DNA of 29,252 nucleotides from a virus. Location of the stretch: the IMG/VR virus record IMGVR_UViG_3300023049_000165, positions 1 through 29,252 of that record; one strand, written 5' to 3'. The notes beneath the pieces are model-generated. The model ran no database searches. It saw nothing but the letters and a program-made list of their open reading frames with translations, and was not told where the DNA came from. Position numbers and translations under genes: made by a program. Shown piece by piece: positions 20,951 through 26,942 of this stretch (position 1 is the stretch's first letter; every line of letters begins with the position of its first letter).

Positions 20951-21499
20951 TTAGTGATGTCCTTTAATATCGTTGTCTTTTACACTGACAATTGCATCTT
21001 CCATGAGCATAGCAATCTGTCCGGTGGCGTCATATCCCATATCACGACAGCGATACTGCTCGAGTCCACTCGGGCTACCATGAAGGTGTCCGTGAAACAT
21101 AATCGACCCACGGTGCATCTGATCCCAGTCCGATATGGGATAGTGAAAAAGTACCACCGTAGTGCCGTTGTAATGCAACCGCAGGTACTGGTGTATTTCT
21201 TCAAAGCAATTGCAGAAGCTGTTGTCTTTGAGCTGCTTGCGATCGTGATTCCCTTCAATAAGGATCTTACGACCGTTGAGTTTCTTTAGCAACGCTGCTG
21301 CCTTGTTTGCTGGCATAAACGCCACGTCGCCTAAGATGTAGACAAGGTCGTTTTTGCCAACAATCTCGTTCCACTCACGGATCATTTCTCTGTTCATGTG
21401 CTCGACGTCGTTATAGTGTCCGCGAGTCTTCGGACAGAACTTTTGGATATTCTTGTGACCGAAATGAAGTCAAAGGTCCGATGTAATATACGTATTCAT
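20951..21499 (-). CDS. Metallophosphoesterase with an in-frame TGA after codon 9
   Basis: From ATG 21499, with AAGGAGG just upstream, the frame reads MNTYITSDL, then TGA (21470-21472), CTT, then HFGHKNIQKFCPK and an uninterrupted phosphoesterase to 20951. All calcineurin-like motifs are present only if the two parts are joined: SDL+HFGH (D-x-H), GDVAF, EGNHDR, HYP and GHLHG. Removing TGA-CTT gives exactly the family sequence SDLHFGH. The codons on either side of the gap are both CTT, and the first one ends an 11-bp hairpin. A translational hop, stop readthrough or an inactivating 6-nt insertion are possible. A longer N-terminus from ATG 21547 is in frame. The downstream part alone, from ATG 21397, would lack the first metal ligands. 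Confidence 0.8.
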
Positions 21500-21507
21500 C
21501 GGACCTT
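21473..21507 (-). promoter_or_regulatory. 11-bp hairpin spanning the start codon and ending at the take-off codon
   Basis: AAGGTCCGATG (21497-21507, containing the ATG) pairs perfectly with CATCGGACCTT (21473-21483) around a 13-nt loop. The last three bases of the 3' arm are CTT, the codon before the in-frame TGA. The hairpin would both limit initiation and sit at the recoding site. Confidence 0.7.
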
Positions 21508-21607
21508 CCTCCTTAACAGCGCCTGGCTGCTTATCAGTAGTAGACATTAATCTTGTTCCTTTCGTTTGTTTGTTTGTAACTTTATGATTCTTTCAGTTAA
21601 CAAGTTT

Positions 21608-21636
21608 ATTGTATACTCTTTTTTGAGTACTGTCAA
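21608..21636 (-). promoter_or_regulatory. sigma70-like promoter for the metallophosphoesterase
   Basis: TTGACA (21631-21636), 17-nt spacer, TACAAT (21608-21613). Confidence 0.75.
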
Positions 21637-21645
21637 GTATTATCT

Positions 21646-22116
21646 TTAGTACTGATCGATATCCCAAATTTCGTCAAACCCTTCTTCCTTGCTAGGATAC
21701 TGCAAGCTGGAGATCATACTCTGCATTACGTGCTTAGGAATAATCTTGCCTGGCCGAGCTGCAATGCGGGCGTCCAAAACATCCTCTGGTGGCGTTTTAA
21801 ACACTACAGCAACAGCACGGTAACTACCTAATGCACGTAACTTGCGGGCCCTTGCTTTTGCACTAACGTTGGTCTGATCCCAGACAATGTCCTTGTTTTC
21901 TTGTTTAGCTGATTCGACGTCCTGCATCATTAATTTAGTTGCATAGGAAATTACGTCAGCAAACACGTCGTTATAAGTTTTGCCCATTTTCTTGGCTAAC
22001 TTTTCAACATAGTAATCGCTTGAAATGTAAGAAACTGAGTCGTCAAGAGCCTCTGTAACCCAGGTGCTTTTACCTGAGCCAGGAACTCCTACGAGCATGT
22101 ATAGCGTCGGCTGCAT
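21646..22116 (-). CDS. P-loop polynucleotide kinase-like protein
   Basis: The 156-residue protein has a Walker A motif GVPGSGKSTW at about residues 10-19 (ATG 22116 chosen; AGGAA is 7 nt upstream) and a SSDYYVEKLAK segment as in the T4 Pnkp/PseT kinase domain. IVWDQTNVSAKARARKL is typical of the polynucleotide kinase lid region. The phosphatase half of T4 Pnkp is missing. Probable role: 5'-phosphorylation of RNA or DNA ends for the RNA ligases at 18498 and 24090. The gene follows the PTH2-like gene by 9 nt, so both share the promoter at 22859. Confidence 0.82.
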   Translation of the reverse strand: MQPTLYMLVGVPGSGKSTWVTEALDDSVSYISSDYYVEKLAKKMGKTYNDVFADVISYATKLMMQDVESAKQENKDIVWDQTNVSAKARARKLRALGSYRAVAVVFKTPPEDVLDARIAARPGKIIPKHVMQSMISSLQYPSKEEGFDEIWDIDQY

Positions 22117-22125
22117 ATTCATTTC

Positions 22126-22551
22126 CTACTGGTGTAAGTCCAATTCACTTAGTAAAGATAGTAATTCTTGCGGAGTACGTCCCCAAACAAACGCCCAGCC
22201 ACATGTTATCTCTTGGGTTAGCTGCAACTCACCGTAGTAGTTCTCCCATGGATAGCTTGGGTCTATAGTAGAACTATAAGGTCCTTCGAACATTGCAATT
22301 TTTTTAATAATCTCTTCGGTTGCACTGAGTACTATAGTCCTACCAAATGCCCTGCCATCGCGCCATTTTGCGTAGTCGTCTAGCAATCCGCTCGGTCCAG
22401 GTAATCTCCCAAAGCCAGTTTTATTACTACTGAGCTTCTCTTCCATGTACGCGTCAACCTCTGCTTGTGCGTGGGCTGCTTGGACCATCATTTTCCCAGG
22501 GTTACCATCTTGTATATCACTTCTCATTATCAAATATAAAGTAGGTTCCAT
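22126..22551 (-). CDS. Peptidyl-tRNA hydrolase PTH2-like protein
   Basis: The 141-residue protein starts METPLYLI-like (MEPTLYLIMRSDIQDGNPG) and then KMMVQAAHAQAE. This resembles the PTH2 fold (Lys-VR-DL-GK-AAQ-AHA), in which the Lys, Asp and His region forms the active site. The insertion with GRLPGPSGLLDDYAKWRDG and the C-terminal CGWAFVWGRTPQEL are phage-specific variations. PTH2 releases peptides from stalled peptidyl-tRNA; a related amide-hydrolase role is also possible. AGGA precedes the start. Confidence 0.7.
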   Translation of the reverse strand: MEPTLYLIMRSDIQDGNPGKMMVQAAHAQAEVDAYMEEKLSSNKTGFGRLPGPSGLLDDYAKWRDGRAFGRTIVLSATEEIIKKIAMFEGPYSSTIDPSYPWENYYGELQLTQEITCGWAFVWGRTPQELLSLLSELDLHQ

Positions 22552-22601
22552 TATACTAGTCCTAGTAGTTCTTTTTCTTTAGTTGTAAGTTCAGCTTAGG
22601 G

Positions 22602-22826
22602 CTAACTTCCGTTGTTCTTCTTGCAGACCTCCATTTCAAGGGCTTTGTCAACAATCGTTATTGTCCTGGGACGAACGCTGGCGTCGCCTGCGAAGTAGCC
22701 TTTGCCTTTAGCATAACGAAATGCTTCGTCGTGGTCGGTGATCCGTGCTATCACTGTGGGAGTACCGCGACCATCCTCTGAGTACACGTCTGATACTTCG
22801 TAAAATTCAATAACTTGAACAGGCAT
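22602..22826 (-). CDS. Small hypothetical protein
   Basis: This 74-residue protein begins MPVQVIEFYEVSDVYSEDGRG and has a TPTVIARITDHDEAFRYAKG segment, a beta-alpha pattern seen in small phage proteins that bind ligands or RNA. It is the first gene behind the promoter at 22859, followed after 50 nt by the PTH2-like gene. Function unknown. Confidence 0.7.
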   Translation of the reverse strand: MPVQVIEFYEVSDVYSEDGRGTPTVIARITDHDEAFRYAKGKGYFAGDASVRPRTITIVDKALEMEVCKKNNGS

Positions 22827-22858
22827 TTTTCTACTCTCTCTTTCATTTAATTTACACT

Positions 22859-22887
22859 AGTATAAACGAAAAATGCCCTACTGTCAA
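22859..22887 (-). promoter_or_regulatory. sigma70-like promoter
   Basis: TTGACA (22882-22887), 17-nt spacer, TATACT (22859-22864), 32 nt before the ATG at 22826. Confidence 0.85.
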
Positions 22888-23269
22888 CCGACAATAGAGC
22901 ATTTAGAATAAAAACAGGAGTAAACAAGTAAGTAATAAGTGAAACAAAGTACATCACGCTACCTATGCCGAAACATTTACGGGTAACTCGAAGCAATGAA
23001 CAACGGACAACTAACAACTAACAACGTATGTCTTATCCCAGGGCAGCAATACACAAATTCGCTTATTGCCGAGAGCACGTACATTAGATTGGCTGTTAAG
23101 GAGTTCAGTATGAACTGACGACTTATCCTCTTCTCTCATTTACACCTGGGTGATTTACTCGCCAAAGCAAGCATAACCACCAAAACTCAAAATTTATGCC
23201 TCCTGCTCGTTACTGTGGTAACCACACATGCCGGCTATCTATTCTCCGGTGGCCCGAGCTGTCGATTCT
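22888..23269. other. Gap without a recognised gene
   Basis: No convincing coding frame. On the minus strand there are short frames of 10-35 codons; the longest (MYVLSAISEF..., about 35 residues, near 23095-22988) is hydrophobic and has no clear ribosome-binding site. Small inverted repeats occur (AGTTCAGTATGAACT near 23110; GTTACTGTGGTAAC near 23210). It could hold a small RNA or a leader, but nothing decisive is visible. Confidence 0.4.
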
Positions 23270-23842
23270 TTACAGCAAATCTGCGTTACGCAGAACTGCT
23301 TCCTCGTCGGTTGACAACTCAACCTCAGTGCGAATATTTGTCTCAAGCAGTTTGTCCTGCAGAGCTTGCTTTTGCTTCTTTGCTGCCATCAGCTTGATCC
23401 TAAAGTTTTCAAGATTTGAGGCGCTAAAGATGCCCGTTTCTACTACGTCGTTAGTACTAGAGTACAATGAGCGAGTCGGTTCAGTCTTTTCTTTCAACTT
23501 GCCCAACTTGCCATCTAGTACTTTGTGCTCAAGGCGGGGCTCCGCCCGGTCTATAAAACCGTAGAACGCAATGTCCTTTTCTGCTCTTGCGATATCAGCA
23601 AGCATGAAGTCAACGCCTGCCGCATTGTTAGCCACAGACACACTTTTGCGCAGGCTGTACATTGTATCGTACAAGTCTGCTCGTTTGTCTATGTTGTTAT
23701 TGAAGGCAGCAGCGGCTTGCGCCAACACAATGGAGAAGCTTTGGAACTCGTTGAGTTCTACTTGAGTAGAAAAATTCAGCCAGCGAATCTCATCAGTAAT
23801 CGCTGACTGTAGTGCGTGTGCTTTTCTTAGTGTAATTTTCAT
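23270..23842 (-). CDS. Helical hypothetical protein
   Basis: The 190-residue protein is predicted almost wholly helical: LRKAHALQSAITDEIRWLN at the N-terminus, a middle with LYDTMYSLRKSVSVANNAAG, and a C-terminal coiled coil (KLMAAKKQKQALQDKLLETN). A GC-rich inverted repeat (GGCGG/CCGCC, near 23533) is read through in frame as RAEPRLE. It has its own promoter at 23883. Function unknown; a structural or scaffolding role would be speculation. Confidence 0.7.
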   Translation of the reverse strand: MKITLRKAHALQSAITDEIRWLNFSTQVELNEFQSFSIVLAQAAAAFNNNIDKRADLYDTMYSLRKSVSVANNAAGVDFMLADIARAEKDIAFYGFIDRAEPRLEHKVLDGKLGKLKEKTEPTRSLYSSTNDVVETGIFSASNLENFRIKLMAAKKQKQALQDKLLETNIRTEVELSTDEEAVLRNADLL

Positions 23843-23882
23843 TAGAGCCTCTTTTGTTCTGTGTTTTATTTAATATACAACT

Positions 23883-23911
23883 AGTATAAGCTCAGTTGCA
23901 CCTGCTGTCAA
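23883..23911 (-). promoter_or_regulatory. sigma70-like promoter
   Basis: TTGACA (23906-23911), 17-nt spacer, TATACT (23883-23888), 40 nt before the ATG at 23842. Confidence 0.85.
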
Positions 23912-24045
23912 CCTTTTTATACGTCATTTGCCAAACTATTGTAACAATCTTTAGACCCGAGAGAAGAGTCTCTGCTGCTCTAAAAGGATTACCCAAGTCC
24001 AACAGTCATAGAAAGAATCTGTCAAGGCTTAAAGTAGGGAATGCA

Positions 24046-24069
24046 GGGTAACTGGCCTGCCAGTTACCC
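24046..24069 (-). terminator. Hairpin after the RNA ligase gene
   Basis: GGGTAACTGG and CCAGTTACCC form a perfect 10-bp stem with a CCTG loop, 20 nt past the stop at 24090. No U tract follows. The remaining 134 nt to the next promoter contain a second imperfect hairpin (CTTTAGA with TCTAAAG, about 23950-23985) and no gene. Confidence 0.6.
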
Positions 24070-24089
24070 ATTACGGACGTTGGGTTAAA

Positions 24090-25148
24090 TCATTGCTCTC
24101 GCAAAAGGAAAGCATTTGATATAACTTTAAAGCTCTTGTCACTGTCGTTTAAGTTCTTGAACACAACACCTTCAGCAATCTTGTGATTTATACTTGGACG
24201 CTCTGCAATAGCAAGGAACTGATCAATGGCAACCATATCCTCAGTAACTTTAAACCAGTCGTCAATAACAGGAACGTGCTCGATGTTATTAGCGTACAGC
24301 AACAGAATCTTCAGCAGCTCTTTGCGCTCACTTGGGCTCAAGTATCTGCTAGCACTAATATTGTACACATCGAACACAAAGAATCTGTGAATGCTGAACT
24401 TCTCTCTGTTTTTCTGAATACCGGGCCCCATGATCTCACCCTGTAGGGCGAAATCAAACCCAACGATGTCAGCAACGTCGGCTAGTGTCTTTGTGTAATC
24501 AATGCTGCGAGCAAACTGGATAAGAGTGTTTCCGTCGTTAGCAGCGTTGTCTTTGAGCCAAAGGTTACGGCTGCACACACCTTGCTCGCCTTCGTGAGTG
24601 AACAGTGTCATAGAGCTGCCGTCTAGCTTGAGTGTAACCTCCCAAGAACCAAGAAACCAATCTTTCTCGGTGATCAAGTTTTGAACACGCTCTTGATCAG
24701 TTTTGCTAATACAGCTAGGGAACAGCCCCACCACTTCGCCTGCGAGGCAAGCAGGAATGGGCGGATCGTATTTCACAATACCAAGCTGCTCAGTAACGTC
24801 TAGCCCTTCGACTAACGGTTCTCTAATGTGCTCGCAAGTTGGTTTAATCGGAAGTAGTAGGCCTTGACTAGTGGTGCCACGCAATTTTACAGTGCGTAGA
24901 CGGTTACCAACAATGCCTTCGTACTCTTTTGCTCCGCCGCCTTTGCTGAGGAAAGGAGCCATTGCTTCGGGAATCCAAGAATCAATCGAACAATATACAG
25001 CAAGATCACCTAGCTCGTACCTGGCCACTTGATCAACTACCCACCATCCACTAGTTCGGTAAGCACATATTCTGTCAGCGCCAGGAATGCTTTTAATTTC
25101 TTCAATTTTAGCTATCCATGCCATTACTCGATTGCCATTTATGTACAT
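24090..25148 (-). CDS. RNA ligase of the Deinococcus DRB0094 (Rnl5) type
   Basis: The 352-residue protein opens with an OB-like N-terminal module (WIAKIEEIKSIPGADRICAY, GWWVVDQVARYELGDLAVYC), which is characteristic of the DRB0094 family. The nucleotidyltransferase core follows with motif I TLKLDGSSM (Lys174), GVCSRNLWLK, motif III ALQGEIMGPG, motif IV AEGVVFKN and motif V KSFKVISN. These enzymes seal 3'-OH/5'-phosphate RNA nicks. ATG 25148 was preferred, because GAGG lies 6 nt upstream and the longer frame to 25223 covers the promoter; ATG 25124 (MAWIAKIEE) is the alternative. It is the second RNA ligase in the window. Confidence 0.9.
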   Translation of the reverse strand: MYINGNRVMAWIAKIEEIKSIPGADRICAYRTSGWWVVDQVARYELGDLAVYCSIDSWIPEAMAPFLSKGGGAKEYEGIVGNRLRTVKLRGTTSQGLLLPIKPTCEHIREPLVEGLDVTEQLGIVKYDPPIPACLAGEVVGLFPSCISKTDQERVQNLITEKDWFLGSWEVTLKLDGSSMTLFTHEGEQGVCSRNLWLKDNAANDGNTLIQFARSIDYTKTLADVADIVGFDFALQGEIMGPGIQKNREKFSIHRFFVFDVYNISASRYLSPSERKELLKILLLYANNIEHVPVIDDWFKVTEDMVAIDQFLAIAERPSINHKIAEGVVFKNLNDSDKSFKVISNAFLLREQ

Positions 25149-25179
25149 TTTTAACCTCTGATTCATTGATTGATATATT

Positions 25180-25208
25180 AATATATAATACTCTCGGCAC
25201 CTTGTCAA
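25180..25208 (-). promoter_or_regulatory. sigma70-like promoter for the RNA ligase
   Basis: TTGACA (25203-25208), 17-nt spacer, TATATT (25180-25185). Confidence 0.75.
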
Positions 25209-25361
25209 CCGTTTTGTTAACAATGCATGGACTCTTGTAGCAACTGCACAGCCTGAGAAAGCATTTAACGGTTTTACCAGCAGTAGTCATAGGAGTTATA
25301 CTCCCAAGGCCAAGTTAACTAGAGAATCTCCATTGTAATCTAGAAGTCCATGCTAAGTAAC

Positions 25362-25390
25362 ATTTTACAGTCTATGATAACAAGTGTCAA
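25362..25390 (-). promoter_or_regulatory. sigma70-like promoter before a gene-less leader
   Basis: TTGACA (25385-25390), 17-nt spacer, TAAAAT (25362-25367). It overlaps the last codons of the MscS-like gene. About 150 nt follow before the next promoter with only a 60-codon frame (from 25290) that runs over that promoter. A small RNA is possible. Confidence 0.5.
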
Positions 25391-25758
25391 CTGTTTTTTT
25401 CTTTTTTGTCAGAAAAATCGTTAGGGTCAAGAGATGGGTTATTAGGTGGTACCCGAGACGGTCCTGTTCGAACTACCTTTTCTATCTTTAAGTAGGATAT
25501 GCGACAATTGTCAACTGTTCGCCAAGTATAGTCTCCGTTGCTCCGTTCGAGGCCAAACACTGTAGTCCGTATTCCTATTTTTACAACAATAGCAGCATCG
25601 CCGTCTACGAATACTAAATCTCCTTCTCGTATTAAAGGATTCATGCGAAACGCAAGTCCTCTAAAAAAGTTGGATACAACATCTTTAATAACCAAAGAGA
25701 CTATTAATCCTAGCAGCATGCTAAGGTAAGGAACTAAATTAACAAATATCTCTGGCAT
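25387..25758 (-). CDS. Minimal MscS-like mechanosensitive channel protein
   Basis: The 123-residue protein has one hydrophobic stretch (VPYLSMLLGLIVSLVIKDVV) that corresponds to the pore helix TM3 of MscS. NFFRGLAFRMNPLIREGDLVFVDGDAAIVVKIGIRTT matches the junction and beta domain (NLxxGxxxxxxxPFxxGDxVxxxG). A Ser/Pro/Lys-rich tail ends it. Cellular MscS has two more N-terminal helices and a C-terminal domain, both absent here. The first ATG is at 25758; an in-frame TTG at 25773 is an alternative. Ribosome-binding signal is weak. It could act in osmotic protection or lysis, or join host channels; all are inference. Confidence 0.7.
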   Translation of the reverse strand: MPEIFVNLVPYLSMLLGLIVSLVIKDVVSNFFRGLAFRMNPLIREGDLVFVDGDAAIVVKIGIRTTVFGLERSNGDYTWRTVDNCRISYLKIEKVVRTGPSRVPPNNPSLDPNDFSDKKEKNS

Positions 25759-25792
25759 ACAAGTACTTATCAAAAAGTACTACAAACTAAAT

Positions 25793-25823
25793 TGGAGGCG
25801 CGGACGGGATTCGAACCCGCGTT
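25793..25823 (-). repeat. Duplicated 3' end of the tRNA gene
   Basis: These 31 nt are identical to 26612-26642 and read on the minus strand as the T-arm, 3' acceptor strand and CCA of the tRNA-Cys gene. The HNH gene lies exactly between the two copies, and its stop codon overlaps this one. Confidence 0.9.
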
Positions 25824-26571
25824 AGCTGTTATCGAACTCGTTAACTTGGACTATTAGTTGCTCTAGTGTTATCGAACAATTAGTGTACTTGCGTTGGTTT
25901 ATTGTGTGCGGTGTTAACGCACAGTTGACTGGGTGCGAGATGTAATATGGATCGACGTTTTCTAAAAAGCCTTGCTTAACTGAAAACTTATGGTCTCTGC
26001 TTATCCCATTTGGGTTGTCTTTTTTATTCTTTGCGCTATACCAGCCGTGCTGTTCGATTAATTCTAGTGTCAACAAGTTCGGATAGTTCTTAACATCAAA
26101 ATTAAACTTACATCTTATTTTATAGTCTTCAAATGCAGTTCTATTTTTCTTGTTGTTTGCAAGCCAACATGCCTTGCAACAGAACTTTGTTTTTGTTTGA
26201 GTTGTAAATATAGTTTCGCATTGCCTGCAACTCTTTTCTTCTCTATCTTTGCCTATAAAAGCTAACCAGCATTTTCTACTACAGAATTTACCCTTTGATG
26301 TAACAAACGTGTTCTTGCACCTTGGACAAGACTTCTCTTCTTTCACAATAGGCGAGAGATTCTTCCCGCGTCTTTTGTGATTCTTGTCGCCGGAGATTTT
26401 TTCTACATGCTCTTTAGAAAGTGTTCTTCCTGATAGCGTAGCACTTACCCTAGATTTTATATCTTCAGTGCGCACTCTGCTGTTAGCACACTTTCTAGAA
26501 CAGAATCTTTTCGGCTGCCATTTGCTGTAGTTGTCGAACGTTATTTGACACTTGGGGCATTCTATAATCAT
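25822..26571 (-). CDS. HNH homing endonuclease with zinc fingers
   Basis: The 249-residue protein has several Cys4 zinc-binding modules (CPKCQITFDNYSKWQPKRFC, CPRCKNTFV...FCSRKCW, CRQCETIF...FCCKACW) and a NUMOD-like KRVSATLSGRTLSKEH-type segment. The C-terminal HNH nuclease reads GISRDHKFSV, then ISHPVNCALTPHTINQRK. A GATAAATA box and a start-hiding hairpin precede it. It is directly next to the tRNA-Cys gene on one side and a copy of that gene's 3' end on the other, so the tRNA gene is the likely target. Confidence 0.88.
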   Translation of the reverse strand: MIIECPKCQITFDNYSKWQPKRFCSRKCANSRVRTEDIKSRVSATLSGRTLSKEHVEKISGDKNHKRRGKNLSPIVKEEKSCPRCKNTFVTSKGKFCSRKCWLAFIGKDREEKSCRQCETIFTTQTKTKFCCKACWLANNKKNRTAFEDYKIRCKFNFDVKNYPNLLTLELIEQHGWYSAKNKKDNPNGISRDHKFSVKQGFLENVDPYYISHPVNCALTPHTINQRKYTNCSITLEQLIVQVNEFDNS

Positions 26572-26605
26572 ATAATCGAACCTGCTTAATATATGATTAT
26601 TTATC
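26564..26605 (-). promoter_or_regulatory. Start-codon hairpin with late-promoter box, HNH gene
   Basis: ATAATCATATA (26590-26600) and TATATGATTAT (26564-26574, containing the ATG at 26571) form a perfect 11-bp stem. GATAAATA (26598-26605) overlaps the 5' edge of the stem, so initiation 6-7 nt downstream would remove most of the 5' arm. Confidence 0.65.
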
Positions 26606-26611
26606 TAAAAG

Positions 26612-26689
26612 TGGAGGCGCGGACGGGATTCGAACCCGCGTTCACGGATTGCTGCAATCCGGTGCCTAACCAAGCTCGGCCACCGCGCC
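26612..26689 (-). tRNA. tRNA-Cys(GCA) with an expanded anticodon loop
   Basis: Length 78 nt including encoded CCA. Acceptor GGCGCGG pairs with CCGCGCC, discriminator U73 (typical of tRNA-Cys), D-arm GCC...GGC with GG in the loop, T-arm GCGGG-TTCGAAT-CCCGT. The anticodon arm is CGGA-TTGCAGCAA-TCCG: U33 then GCA, but the loop has 9 nt, which is the usual TTGCAAA with GC inserted. A 7-nt loop (TGCAGCA) is possible but would put G at position 33. Its 3' 31 nt are duplicated at 25793. Confidence 0.8.
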
Positions 26690-26696
26690 TATAACG

Positions 26697-26921
26697 TCAC
26701 GGATGTTGTGTTAAAAACGGATGTTGTGTTAAAACCAACACCCCTGCTAGTAATAATGCAGATGTTGTGACTATGCAAAAAACAACTACTGCGCAATACG
26801 CAGCTTTTCGAAGTACTCCGTCTGATGCGGACGGAGTACTTGCCATCGTCAAGAACGGAGCAATTACTGTAGAGAACACAAACAGTAAAGCAAATATAAC
26901 ACATACAGCAATTAGCTTCAT
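26697..26921 (-). CDS. Small membrane protein
   Basis: This 74-residue protein has an N-terminal hydrophobic segment (LIAVCVIFALLFVFSTVIA), a short polar loop (TPSASDGVLRK) and a second hydrophobic segment (AVVVFCIVTTSALLLAGVLVL). The end is encoded by a perfect 18-bp tandem repeat, giving LTQHPFLTQHP. AAGGAAGAG precedes the ATG and a TATAAATA-like box lies at 26935-26942, rather close to the start. A holin-like role is conceivable but not shown. Confidence 0.6.
   Translation of the reverse strand: MKLIAVCVIFALLFVFSTVIAPFLTMASTPSASDGVLRKAAYCAVVVFCIVTTSALLLAGVLVLTQHPFLTQHP
26699..26734. repeat. Perfect tandem repeat of 18 bp
   Basis: ACGGATGTTGTGTTAAAA occurs twice in a row; a partial third unit (GATGTTGTG) is at about 26761. 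It lies in the last codons of the small membrane protein. Confidence 0.85.
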
Positions 26922-26942
26922 GCTCTTCCTTATTTATTTATA

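Noticed and set aside
21470-21472. TGA reassigned to an amino acid (alternative code)
   Set aside because: Other long genes use TGA as a normal stop at overlapping ATGA junctions, so general reassignment is unlikely.
21470-21475. prfB-like +1 frameshift at CTT-TGA-C
   Set aside because: The +1 frame does not give a phosphoesterase sequence; the correct frame resumes in frame 0 six bases later.
25124-25223. Longer N-terminus of the DRB0094-type ligase from 25223
   Set aside because: The extra codons span the -35 and -10 boxes of the promoter; ATG 25148 has a GAGG at proper spacing.
25108-25290. Minus-strand frame of 60 codons (MTTAGKTVK...)
   Set aside because: It runs across the RNA ligase promoter and start; composition is not gene-like, although a GGAG lies upstream.
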